From positions 97,410 to 161,409 of the forward strand of contig CAJAUM010000100.1 of NCBI GenBank assembly GCA_903945175.1: a DNA stretch of 64,000 bases. Reading direction: 5' to 3'. Made by a program: the position numbers and the translations under genes. Below are positions 37,899-46,770 of this stretch, one piece after another (position 1 is the first letter of the stretch; every line of letters begins with the position of its first letter). This DNA comes from an uncultured Bacteroidales bacterium (GTDB lineage Bacteria; Bacteroidota; Bacteroidia; Bacteroidales; FEN-979). The notes under the pieces are model-generated. The model was not told where the DNA came from. It saw only the letters and a list, made by a program, of their open reading frames with translations, and searched no databases.

Positions 37899-39263
37899 TT
37901 ATTTAACATATGTCGTCAGATCAACATTATCCCACGTCTTATTCTTTGTCGCATAGTCATACCTGAGCCACCAAACCTGGGTGAGGTCATTTAAATCGAT
38001 CACTACAGAACCAAATGTGGCATCGGTTTTACAGAAAGTGTTTGTGCCTTCCTGCTCGTAACCGCCGATAAAAACGCCGCTGTCGGCAATGTCGGTCGAG
38101 ATGATGGTTTTCATTGCGTTAATATCAAGGCCCGAGGGATGTGCGGTAAAATAGCTGACAAGGTTCACCCAGCGAACCATACCGCGTGCAGGAGTATCCA
38201 GCTTTTTATCTGGGGCATCAACCGCTGTGGATGCATTGTAGATATTTAATTTGGTTTTATGAATGGTGCTGTCTAGAAAAACATTCGTGACGCCGTTGAT
38301 GTTATTTCCCAAACTGTTTTGGGCAATAACTCCATCTGCACCAATAGCCCGTTGCACGACCAGCACAGTGTTCTTATCGGCTACGCCAAAAAACGACGGA
38401 GAGAGAAGCCTTTTGGTTCTCAGGTATTCCGCAGTGGTCGGGGCATCCGTGTTGCCTTTTTCCGTAATTGCATCAAACGCCAGATCCATCATGTCTCTTG
38501 ACGTAAGATCCGGGTCAGTCCCGGCATCGGCTGAATTCCCCGTATTGTACTCGGTAAATACGGTATTGTCAAGATTCAACAATGCATAGCCCTGCGGAAA
38601 ACCGACAAACCCGAAGGTGGCAACCTTATGATCGCCGTTTGACGGGTGCATTATAGTAATCACGCTGTTGTAGTTACGCACGGCCAGCGGTCTTTGCAGG
38701 TCGAGGTTTCGTGCAATGATGGTATGCCCTCCTGTTGCAGCTCCGTAGGCGCCAATAAAGGTGCATGCTGCTCCTTTGGGTATGGTGATTTTTCCGCTGA
38801 ACATGTAATCGAATGCACAGCATTGATCGAGACGATATACATCCTTTTTGGGGAGTCCGCTGGTAAGCACAATCCCATCCAGGAAATCTTTGATCTTGTC
38901 ACTGAGAAAAAGATTGTTCCCACCCTCAAGTATTTTGCTGGTCACATAGTTGTATGCCTCCGGGTTCGCATCTTTCCACGTGGTATTATAATAGTTGGCC
39001 CACTTTTGCAGGGAGTCTTTCATGAGCCTGCCGTAATGCATGCCCATTTCATAATAGGTGCCTTTCAGTGATAGAATCGTGATCCCTGTTGAATGGGTAT
39101 ACTTTATGCCCTGACTTGTAACAGGTTCCGGATCGTCTGTTGTTTTTTTACAGCCATAAATTCCCAGGCTGATTATAATGATTAAGGTGACTGCTGTTGC
39201 CAATCCACTGAATAATCTGCTTTTTGAATTTTTCATTGTTTTCATTGCTTTCATTGTTTTCAT
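37899..39263 (-). CDS. C45 (acyl-CoA:6-APA acyltransferase-like) Ntn-hydrolase lipoprotein
   Basis: A 454-residue exported protein. The start at 39263 is chosen because it opens a leader with a positive N-terminus and ends at a lipidation cysteine (IIIISLGIYGC). Upstream frame to 39404 would overlap the next gene and lacks signal character. The motif GAACTFIGAYG followed by ARNLDL is the C45/PF03417 signature, with the Cys of CTF as probable N-terminal nucleophile after self-cleavage. LKGTYYEMGMHYGRLMKD near the N-terminus is also typical. Family members transfer or hydrolyse acyl groups on amides. It is the last gene of a leftward block of five exported proteins. The start region has four in-frame ATGs in a 9-bp repeat. 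Confidence 0.88.
   Translation of the reverse strand: MKTMKAMKTMKNSKSRLFSGLATAVTLIIIISLGIYGCKKTTDDPEPVTSQGIKYTHSTGITILSLKGTYYEMGMHYGRLMKDSLQKWANYYNTTWKDANPEAYNYVTSKILEGGNNLFLSDKIKDFLDGIVLTSGLPKKDVYRLDQCCAFDYMFSGKITIPKGAACTFIGAYGAATGGHTIIARNLDLQRPLAVRNYNSVITIMHPSNGDHKVATFGFVGFPQGYALLNLDNTVFTEYNTGNSADAGTDPDLTSRDMMDLAFDAITEKGNTDAPTTAEYLRTKRLLSPSFFGVADKNTVLVVQRAIGADGVIAQNSLGNNINGVTNVFLDSTIHKTKLNIYNASTAVDAPDKKLDTPARGMVRWVNLVSYFTAHPSGLDINAMKTIISTDIADSGVFIGGYEQEGTNTFCKTDATFGSVVIDLNDLTQVWWLRYDYATKNKTWDNVDLTTYVK
39234..39263 (-). repeat. 9-bp repeat generating four consecutive start codons
   Basis: On the minus strand ATGAAAACA, ATGAAAGCA, ATGAAAACA and ATGAAAAAT follow one another, so the C45 lipoprotein may begin at any of four ATGs, giving leaders that differ by three residues each. 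Confidence 0.85.
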
Positions 39264-39315
39264 CGTATGCTCATAATTGGCTCCACCGAACTCCGTGCTG
39301 CACTGGCTCCGGTTT

Positions 39316-41592
39316 CTAATAGGGTGTCGGTACAGGATAGGTGCCTCCATAAACAAAAGTATACATCGGGCGAATCGAGATGCTGGCAGGAGCACTTCCC
39401 ACATTATAAGTCTGGTAATAGTAGGATATACAGGGCTGGTAGGCTTGGCTGGTCTTCATGTCAACTGAACATCCAATCTGAGAATAGGCAGGGCCTTGCC
39501 TGTTTTGGGCGAATGATTCCATGATGTCACTTCCGGCATAATATGACCAATCGACAGTACTTCCACCTCCCCCGGCATTGAACCTGCTTAATCCCGTACC
39601 CATGATGATCCACAAATCGCTATTGGTGCCACCCATGGAATAGGAGGCATTAAATGCTCCCCAGCCCTGCAATGTTCCGTTTATTGAGGGTTTTTCCGAG
39701 CCGGTTGTGATATTTGTATACCATAAATCTGCAAGGATATAATAATGACTTGTCTGAACACCTGCGGCATTGTAATACATGCCTGCAAGTGAGTTGTAAT
39801 CAAAAGTAAAGCCGTCGGGCGAATGAATGTAAATATTGCCTCCTTCATCGGTTGTGGCCATAAAAGGAGGCTGTGCATCCCAAATATTTCCTCCTTGAAG
39901 GGTGTTGTTAAAATGGTCAATGTTGAAAGTCGGCGTACGTGCCATTAAACTCAAATCTGAGTGACTGACATAGGGGAAGCCCCAGCCCCACGAACCACAA
40001 AAATATCCGTACTGCATCGTGCACGTGGATGTTTGACTGGTGGACGTTTGACTTGGATCGGCGGGATTGTACCACAATAAATTTACCTGACCCTGGATTT
40101 GTATGTTATGTGGCCAGGGATTTTGATTGCCATTGTCGTTTATTTGAACGCCCATTGTTTGTCCGGGTAGCAAATGCCAGTTGGAATCAGGCACTCCCAG
40201 TGTGCCGAAATTATAAACATTCCAGTGGTTGTCGGGATTGCAAACGGTCGGAGATCCGCTAACCCAGGTGGTGTTTGGAATCTGGCTTGGAATCCCGTTT
40301 ATGCCGAAGTTATTGTCTGCTGTTGCATTGTATGGTTTGCCTGCAACTCCCGGGGCCACTGCAGTTAACGAAATCGCATTGATATATGAGTTAGAACCGT
40401 TTGAATATTTGTTTGGGGTGATGATCGATCCGGCAATCACCGGGCATGGCTTGCCCAGCGCTGTGTATAACATGTTGGCAACGAATTGGGCACGGGCCAT
40501 CGCGGGAAGAACGACCATGTTTTCCGAAAGTCCGGCGTCGGCATATTTCAAATCACTCAGGAACTGGTTTTGCGTGCGGTAATCATTCACATTGACCATG
40601 AGATAATTTACGGCATGCAGATACACCGCAACCTCCTGTTCGATCATTGTAGTGAAGGTTTCCGTGTACCAGTCCCTGGCATCGGTCCCGGTTGAATCAA
40701 CCAGGCTGCAGGCATTGCTGTAAATGTTCGTCGCCTGAAACTGGTAATTCACCAGCGAAAGGAAATAACATTCAAGCAACATGTAAAGATTATGCACTGA
40801 TGCAGCATCATTGTAACCTTTCCCCTGGCAGGCATTGATGATTTCGTTGGTATAATTCATCACCACATTGTTGTTGGGTGTTCCGGCAGGTACGATGAGA
40901 AGATTCAGCTGGGTTACAATGTTTTTCATGTCATATTGAATTGACGGTGCGCCGGGAGTGGGATGAACCAGGTTTGCGTAGCTGACCGCATCGGTTTGCA
41001 GAGAAAGCACCAGCGGGTTGGTTGGCGATAGTCCCTGAGTCTTATAAAGGGCAGCTGTTTTCGGGAAATAGGTCAATCCATCGCTGGCCGTTGAATCGAG
41101 TGCATCCCTAAGGTAACCAATGTAGGTGTTTGTATACAGCGTGCCCATATAGCCAGTCAGCTGTGAAACGTCGAGTGAGAGCTGCTGCCCGAGTGCGGTA
41201 ATCTGGCTCGTTAACGCAGTAATCTGGCTTTGCAATGAGTTGATGCCGTTTTTGAGGTTGTCATAGGCCGTATCCGGTTTTTTATAGTCATGCACCTCCT
41301 TCAGCGTTTTTATAATTTCGCCAATGGTTCCGATCGTTCCGCCTTCGCCAACCATCGCTGAGCCCACCTGGTAACATAGGTTTGCCTGGAAAGGAAGGCT
41401 ATTCGAGTGTTCAAAATCTGAAACCATCCTCAGCGGCTGGTTTGTAAAAACATTTACCTCCTTGTTCGTTGGACCCGGAGGTACGGGGTTATAGGTCACA
41501 TCGCTTTTCCGGCAGGAAACCGTAGCGATCATCAGCAATAAAGAGAACAAAAAAAAGTTACGAACCTTGGGCTTCAGTGTGAAGGTTTTCAT
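39316..41592 (-). CDS. Large surface lipoprotein of unknown family, paralogue A
   Basis: A 758-residue lipoprotein (leader FFLFSLLLMIATVSC, Cys27). I do not recognise the family. The first half (about residues 45-400) is predicted mostly helical, with a coiled-coil stretch INSLQSQITALTSQITALGQ near 110-130 and a conserved core ECYFLSLVNYQFQATNIYSN near 275. The second half (about 410-758) is Trp-, Tyr-, Asn- and Gly-rich and probably beta. It is clearly paralogous to the protein at 43871-46063: shared marks are NQPL followed by SD-F/Y-E near residue 55, NYQFQA / TYQFQA, and the NP-D/N-PSQTST segment near 525. Export and lipidation suggest a cell-surface role. The gene starts the block together with a barrel and two hydrolases. 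Confidence 0.75.
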   Translation of the reverse strand: MKTFTLKPKVRNFFLFSLLLMIATVSCRKSDVTYNPVPPGPTNKEVNVFTNQPLRMVSDFEHSNSLPFQANLCYQVGSAMVGEGGTIGTIGEIIKTLKEVHDYKKPDTAYDNLKNGINSLQSQITALTSQITALGQQLSLDVSQLTGYMGTLYTNTYIGYLRDALDSTASDGLTYFPKTAALYKTQGLSPTNPLVLSLQTDAVSYANLVHPTPGAPSIQYDMKNIVTQLNLLIVPAGTPNNNVVMNYTNEIINACQGKGYNDAASVHNLYMLLECYFLSLVNYQFQATNIYSNACSLVDSTGTDARDWYTETFTTMIEQEVAVYLHAVNYLMVNVNDYRTQNQFLSDLKYADAGLSENMVVLPAMARAQFVANMLYTALGKPCPVIAGSIITPNKYSNGSNSYINAISLTAVAPGVAGKPYNATADNNFGINGIPSQIPNTTWVSGSPTVCNPDNHWNVYNFGTLGVPDSNWHLLPGQTMGVQINDNGNQNPWPHNIQIQGQVNLLWYNPADPSQTSTSQTSTCTMQYGYFCGSWGWGFPYVSHSDLSLMARTPTFNIDHFNNTLQGGNIWDAQPPFMATTDEGGNIYIHSPDGFTFDYNSLAGMYYNAAGVQTSHYYILADLWYTNITTGSEKPSINGTLQGWGAFNASYSMGGTNSDLWIIMGTGLSRFNAGGGGSTVDWSYYAGSDIMESFAQNRQGPAYSQIGCSVDMKTSQAYQPCISYYYQTYNVGSAPASISIRPMYTFVYGGTYPVPTPY

Positions 41593-41744
41593 GTTTTTAC
41601 GGATTAAGGTTATGATGACGCAAATATAGCATCATTATTGGTGTTTGACGAGTTTGGCGATGCTAATCCTTCCGACCAGTGCAGGGGTTGGCGCCTGGAG
41701 ATGAGTCATGATTTTTAGTTAGTATTCCTGTGTAGCATTTATTC

Positions 41745-42560
41745 TTACTTTTTCCCGGTTTTTGGTTTGGCCGGAAATTGAATGTTCAGCCCTGCAAAGA
41801 GCTGAAATTGTGGCTCACCTGCCCCATTATGAAGGAAGGTAAACTGGGGTTCAAGCCCCATGCTGATAATGGCTTTCCCCGAAACCATCACCTTTCCAAC
41901 CCCGAACCCGATGGGCATGCTGTAATGCCCGTTGTTGAAGTCGAACATCCAAACCGCGGTGCCTTTCAGTGTGAATCCCCCGCCGATCTGGAACACATAA
42001 AAAGGCTGAAAATTCATCAGGCTGGTCGAGGGGCGGGCTTCTGCCTTTTTGTTGGCGCTCATGACAGATGTCTGCCAGGTGATCAGGGTCCCGATCAGCA
42101 CGGTTTTGCTCAGTGGCTGCACCAGGATGAATGCGGCACCTGCCTGGTACTTCCCCGCCCCCAGTAACGAATCGGTGGCCGAAGGGAGCACCACGATGGG
42201 GCCTATGCCAATGTCGGTATAGGATTTCGGGATGTTCCACACATAGGTTCCGAAGATATTGATATCGCCCAGCCCCGAAACCGGATCAGCCCTCATCGCA
42301 GGGCTGGTCATGATGGGGATCGTGGCCCTGATCACCATCCGGGGTGTGACCACCACCGGCCTGATCATAAAGGTGTTGGCCGACATGCCCTCCAGACCAT
42401 AGAGGTTTGGCGTATAATAGTTCTGGAACCCGATCGAGTTGGCCTTTGCCAGCGGGTTGTTTGCCATCTGCACCTGCTCCTGGGTTTGGGCCCCTCCCAA
42501 AAATGGTGAGGAAAAGAAAAGTAAGATGCAGGTAATTTTTAAATTGAAATTGTTTTTCAT
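41745..42560 (-). CDS. PF13557-like outer-membrane beta-barrel protein
   Basis: A 271-residue protein with a signal peptide ending near FLGGAQ. Its strands alternate polar and hydrophobic residues, and several motifs match the Phenol_MetA_deg/transporter barrel family: GLGDINIFGTYVW (about residues 96-108), GIGPIVVLPSATDSLLGAGK (about 118-137) and YQAGAAFILVQP. The last residues end in FPAKPKTGKK rather than a terminal aromatic. Barrels of this family are proposed to pass hydrophobic compounds. It sits 21 bp after the lipase-like lipoprotein gene in the same direction, suggesting uptake or release of the hydrolysis product or substrate. Confidence 0.78.
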   Translation of the reverse strand: MKNNFNLKITCILLFFSSPFLGGAQTQEQVQMANNPLAKANSIGFQNYYTPNLYGLEGMSANTFMIRPVVVTPRMVIRATIPIMTSPAMRADPVSGLGDINIFGTYVWNIPKSYTDIGIGPIVVLPSATDSLLGAGKYQAGAAFILVQPLSKTVLIGTLITWQTSVMSANKKAEARPSTSLMNFQPFYVFQIGGGFTLKGTAVWMFDFNNGHYSMPIGFGVGKVMVSGKAIISMGLEPQFTFLHNGAGEPQFQLFAGLNIQFPAKPKTGKK

Positions 42561-42581
42561 ACGATAGGGTCTCCGGTTTAT

Positions 42582-43790
42582 TTACAGGGAATTAATATAA
42601 TCCATGATCTGAGGTACCCTGCCGGGTTTGATCAGGTGAAAGTGGTCGACCCACTCCTGCAGCGGCAGGGGTCGGTTGACTGAGGCCCCATTGAACAGGG
42701 CCGAATTTTTATTCACGAGTCCGTCGTTTTCATCCAATGGAAACAGGATGCGGAAGAGGTCGAACCCCAGTTTATCAACCGAAGCATAGTAGCTCTCCTT
42801 CCATACCCAGGTAATGTATCCGAGTTTCAGCACCCAATCGCCTCCCATGTGGCCTCCGATCACATAATATTTACTGCGGTTGGCAATGTCGAGGGGGTGG
42901 TTGAGGATATACTGAATATAACCGTCGGAAGGATACATGTTGCGCGGACCGGGATAGTTGGCCACACAGACGAAATTAATAAGGTTGACCAGCGGTGTTC
43001 CCAGGTGGGGCGTTCCCAGTGTGACCAGTTGGGTAATCGCTCCGCCGCTTACGATATAACCGCGTGAAACGAGTCCGCCCATGGAGTGGCCGATGAGGAT
43101 GGGAGGCAAACTGAAACCGGCTGAATCAACGTCATGTTTTAACTTGCGGCCGTTGATGAGGATGGAATCTTTCCAGTTGTACTGATATTCGTACACGTTG
43201 TGTTTCGCCTTGAATTCAGCGCTGAGATTCAGCACGATGGTATCCCAGTTGGTCATGTCACCGTCCATGCCGTGAACAAAGATGACCGGCGCTCCCGTAG
43301 GGTTTGGCGTGGATGATACCTGCCTGAACACATACTGATTGATGTGGTAATTGGGAAGGCAGTGCCAGTCGTTGATCCCGGTAAGATTCCCGCCAATGCT
43401 GTCGGTTGAACGAAGGGAAGCGTACCTGACATATTTGCCGGTGATGATCTGCGGCTTGACGGCTGATCCGACACCCGCCCTGAAGTGGAAAGTGTGCGTG
43501 CTGTTATCCATGTTGGCATGGAAAGTGAACACCCCGTTGCTGATGGTTCCTGCAACAGTTCCACCGACCAGGGTTCCCGAATCGTTCAGGGCGATGTCTC
43601 CCGTCACGGCGCCCCCGTTTTGGACAAAGGTCATCTGGTAAAATTTAGCTGGTTCTCCACTCACCGAACCCGGCATCATGAATTCGTAGTGGCCGGCAAT
43701 ATTACCTTCTGCAGTAGGCTCCTCTGTTTTCTTTTTGCAGCCGGAAAAGACCACGGCGATGATTGCGACAATTAAAGTCAGGTTTTTCAT
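42582..43790 (-). CDS. PGAP1/triacylglycerol-lipase-like lipoprotein
   Basis: A 402-residue exported alpha/beta hydrolase. The leader MKNLTLIVAIIAVVFSGC gives lipid-modified Cys18. Residues about 25-140 are beta-rich and resemble a small barrel or lipocalin-like domain (GNIAGHYEFMMPG). The hydrolase starts at VIFVHGMDGDMTNWDTIV, with the nucleophile elbow GHSMGGLVSRGY (Ser near residue 235) and TLGTPHLGTPL after it, as in PGAP1/LipA-type esterases. A C-terminal His-containing WVDHFHLIKP completes the likely triad. It begins the group with the outer-membrane barrel, 80 bp after the large paralogue B gene. Substrate likely an acyl ester; not known. Confidence 0.86.
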   Translation of the reverse strand: MKNLTLIVAIIAVVFSGCKKKTEEPTAEGNIAGHYEFMMPGSVSGEPAKFYQMTFVQNGGAVTGDIALNDSGTLVGGTVAGTISNGVFTFHANMDNSTHTFHFRAGVGSAVKPQIITGKYVRYASLRSTDSIGGNLTGINDWHCLPNYHINQYVFRQVSSTPNPTGAPVIFVHGMDGDMTNWDTIVLNLSAEFKAKHNVYEYQYNWKDSILINGRKLKHDVDSAGFSLPPILIGHSMGGLVSRGYIVSGGAITQLVTLGTPHLGTPLVNLINFVCVANYPGPRNMYPSDGYIQYILNHPLDIANRSKYYVIGGHMGGDWVLKLGYITWVWKESYYASVDKLGFDLFRILFPLDENDGLVNKNSALFNGASVNRPLPLQEWVDHFHLIKPGRVPQIMDYINSL

Positions 43791-43870
43791 TGTTTTGTTT
43801 ATGGTTTTTTATCTCCGAATAAACCGATGATGAATGATTTTCAAATCTGAGGCTAAATGGCCGGGACCCA

Positions 43871-46063
43871 CTATGGAAGCGGGTAATTGTATGTTGTCAC
43901 GTATTGCATTTTAATGTCAACAGATATGCCAACATTAATATTTGATGTTGGCTGCGTAGAGGTAAAATACCATTGAAAACAGGGGTTGGAAGGATTACTG
44001 CCTACCTGCACAGAACCTGTAACGTTCCACGTCCCCGTGGCATTAGCCCACTGTTGAATATCTATCGCTTTATTTGCAACCAGATAACAATTAGACATGG
44101 GCTCTGAAAGGACTGTTCCTGCCCGCAGCCCGCAGCAACTTGAACTATAAGCATAACTATTTGATAAACTAGCATTGCAGAATGCATTAACCGGGTCGTT
44201 GTCAGTGGCAACTTTGCTGGCGGTAAATGAGAACATGTCTGTTAAAAGCCATGAATTGTTTGTGCTTGGCAATCCATGGACGTAACTCTCGTTAAAACCT
44301 CGCTGCGGGGTCGTGCTGAGCCCATTCCCGTATGTTGAAGTAAAATCAACCAATGCCTGATTGGTGGAGTGATATTCCATGACATTTAATCCTGCATTAG
44401 ATCCTGGCTCAAGGGCTTTGCAAAGGCCTCCGTGCACAGGTATATCATTACAATAAGGAATAATCGATTGCCCCCCACTCCTGTCTGTATAGTACAGCTT
44501 CAAAAATCCCCACCGCCAGGTTGAAGAATAAAATGAGAACTGCATGCTGCAGTCACTCGTCTTAGCGGTTGATGTTTGTGATGGATTCTGCGGGTTGTAA
44601 TACATCGGTGTAACACTTCCTTTAATGAAATTGAGATGAAACCAGGGCAGGTTTTGATTGCTATTATCTACCACCTGCAAGACAGTAGGGGTACATGAAA
44701 AACTGTGGCCCGCGTCTGCCACCTGAGCGTATTTGCATACCATCCAGTTGTTGTCCCACTGGTAATTCATAGGTTGTGTCCAATAGGTATATGGTATCTG
44801 TGAGGAAATAGTGGTGTCAGCTGACTGAAACATCACAATTCCTCCCATCGTTACATTGAACGAAGGAGTAACCTGCATCCCCACACTGTAATATTGTGGC
44901 AGTACAATCTCGCCGCAATAGGAAGGATAGGGAAGCCCGAGTGCGTCCAGGTAAGTGTTGACCAGGAACCTGGCCCTTGATAACACGTTAACGCATTTAT
45001 TGTCGGGAGCCAAGCCTGCTCCTGAATAGGTTATGTCGTTGGCAAACTGACTATTGTTACGGTAATCATATGCGTTCAGGGCAAAGTAATCAACCACTTG
45101 CAGAAATTCATTCAGTTCCTCCACGATCATAGGCGTAAAATAATTCTGAATAAAATTAATGCCTGCAGCACCTGTTGTATCCGTTGATTTATAGTTCAGC
45201 ACATTCGTTTTTACAATGCACGCCTGAAACTGATATGTTAATGTGTATTGAAAATAGTTTTCAAGCAATTCGTAGGCCATCCTCAACCGCGACGAGTCCG
45301 AAGTAGGCCCCATGGTTTGAACAATGAGTTTCGCATAGGTTCTCAGCGATCCGTCAAACCCCAGAGCCGAACTTCCGCATAGTAAACCGTTTAAATCATT
45401 GATTGCATTTTCAAGGGCAGGACTGGTGTAAATACTGGCTACGAAGTTGTCAATATATGGATTGATCCCATCAGCCATTTGAGAGCTGTCAATGGTTCCA
45501 TTTTGAAACTGAGCTCCCAGGTTGGTATAATACCTTAATCCCAGATAATCGGGTCCATAAGCTGTTTGAATGGCGCTTATCTGCGACAAAGCATTGATCG
45601 AATTAATATTGTTTAAAATAACCGTCTCGGTCAATGCCAATTGAACTGAAAGCGCCTTTATTTCATTGATGATTTCAGTCAGTTCGGTGTTATAGTTATC
45701 CAGATACCCCTTTAATTCTGCCATTTCTTGTTTGTGTTCATAATATTTATAAACTGAACCCAAAGCACTAAAAATACTTGAATATGGAAAAGCACCGCCA
45801 AGCATGTTGTGTTTTACTTTTACTTCAGAGAAATGCTTGTAAAAGAGCGCTGACGCAAAATCTTTATGATTGTTTATCTCGTAATCACTCATAATATTTA
45901 ATGGCTGGTTAAGAAAAGCCGGCGGCCCGTCGGTTATGACGGGATCATTATTGACTGTAGGTTCCTCGCTGTCTTTTTTCTTACACGAGATAACAACCAT
46001 CACAATCATTGCGGCAAGCAGCACAACCGATGCAATACGGGTAATTGATTTTGTTGTTTTCAT
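43871..46063 (-). CDS. Large surface lipoprotein of unknown family, paralogue B
   Basis: A 730-residue lipoprotein; leader VLLAAMIVMVVISC ends at Cys27. The start is the ATG at 46063; the frame stays open upstream to 46399, but that part overlaps the receiver gene and lacks signal character. The layout is the same as in paralogue A: NQPLNIMSDYE near residue 50, a helical region with coiled coil (LTEIINEIKALSVQLALTET near 130), the conserved block ENYFQYTLTYQFQACIVKTN, then a beta-rich second half with YYNPQNPSQTSTAKTSDC. No catalytic motif is recognised. I infer a surface-exposed helical module plus a binding module. It precedes the lipase gene and stands first in the block of five. Confidence 0.75.
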   Translation of the reverse strand: MKTTKSITRIASVVLLAAMIVMVVISCKKKDSEEPTVNNDPVITDGPPAFLNQPLNIMSDYEINNHKDFASALFYKHFSEVKVKHNMLGGAFPYSSIFSALGSVYKYYEHKQEMAELKGYLDNYNTELTEIINEIKALSVQLALTETVILNNINSINALSQISAIQTAYGPDYLGLRYYTNLGAQFQNGTIDSSQMADGINPYIDNFVASIYTSPALENAINDLNGLLCGSSALGFDGSLRTYAKLIVQTMGPTSDSSRLRMAYELLENYFQYTLTYQFQACIVKTNVLNYKSTDTTGAAGINFIQNYFTPMIVEELNEFLQVVDYFALNAYDYRNNSQFANDITYSGAGLAPDNKCVNVLSRARFLVNTYLDALGLPYPSYCGEIVLPQYYSVGMQVTPSFNVTMGGIVMFQSADTTISSQIPYTYWTQPMNYQWDNNWMVCKYAQVADAGHSFSCTPTVLQVVDNSNQNLPWFHLNFIKGSVTPMYYNPQNPSQTSTAKTSDCSMQFSFYSSTWRWGFLKLYYTDRSGGQSIIPYCNDIPVHGGLCKALEPGSNAGLNVMEYHSTNQALVDFTSTYGNGLSTTPQRGFNESYVHGLPSTNNSWLLTDMFSFTASKVATDNDPVNAFCNASLSNSYAYSSSCCGLRAGTVLSEPMSNCYLVANKAIDIQQWANATGTWNVTGSVQVGSNPSNPCFQWYFTSTQPTSNINVGISVDIKMQYVTTYNYPLP

Positions 46064-46131
46064 AATATTGGGATTTAGGTTATATTCACTTAATCTTATA
46101 TAGACACTCGAACCTGGCAAAACGTTGGATT

Positions 46132-46539
46132 TTAGATTCCGGTTTGCGTCTCTATTCCTGCATACCTCCATTTTTTCACCACGGCCAGCAGCTCCTCCCT
46201 GCCAACCGGTTTGGATAAAAACTCCTTGCAGCCCCAGGCAAGCGCCAGCGATACGGCAGCCATGCTGAAGCCCGACATGAGGACAAACGTCAATGGCGGA
46301 TGGTTGGCCGGGCGGGGCTGCTGTGTGAGCAGATGGCCGCTTTTCCCGGGCAGGCTCGCGTCGACCAGCGCAATGTGAACAGGCGGGGGCGCTGCGCAAC
46401 GAACGATGGCATCTTCGCTTGACCGGACATGTTCAACAACATAACCCTCCTGCAGCAATATTTCTTCCATCGGCAGGTAATGGTCATCGTTGTCATCGGC
46501 AATCAGAACAACAGTTAAAAAAGCAGTATCTCTTTGCAT
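46132..46539 (-). CDS. Stand-alone response-regulator receiver protein
   Basis: A 135-residue CheY-like receiver without an output domain. The acidic pair is in LIADDND (near residues 12-18), the phospho-acceptor Asp is in ALVDASLPGKSG, and the conserved Lys is in FLSKPV. Start chosen at ATG 46539; an in-frame ATG at 46584 would add 15 residues. It is GC-richer than its neighbours. It lies 69 bp ahead of the surface-lipoprotein block and downstream of the TPR/HTH regulator on the same strand, so it may belong to either. No cognate kinase is adjacent; the nearest are at 33 kb and 54 kb. Confidence 0.85.
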   Translation of the reverse strand: MQRDTAFLTVVLIADDNDDHYLPMEEILLQEGYVVEHVRSSEDAIVRCAAPPPVHIALVDASLPGKSGHLLTQQPRPANHPPLTFVLMSGFSMAAVSLALAWGCKEFLSKPVGREELLAVVKKWRYAGIETQTGI

Positions 46540-46770
46540 CGGGCTAATTAATTTGAATCCGGTAAAGGTACCCTGCCGGCGCAACCAAAGTCAAGGCTCC
46601 GGAGGGGGAATCTCTTTGTATTCTCCTTTATCAAACATGCTAACTATCTGATCTGATGACAAATGATTCACGAATGGCCTGGAATTGCCCTATGTTATCA
46701 GGTGCTTAAGGAACTGATCTAAAGCTGATTACCAATAATCTTAAGGTAAAGTAAAGGTGGAAAAGCGGGA

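Noticed and set aside
39264..39404. N-terminal extension of the C45 lipoprotein
   Set aside because: It overlaps the next gene, and the signal peptide starts cleanly at 39263.
46064..46399. Extension of paralogue B into the receiver gene
   Set aside because: It is the shadow frame of a well-supported receiver domain and has no signal character.
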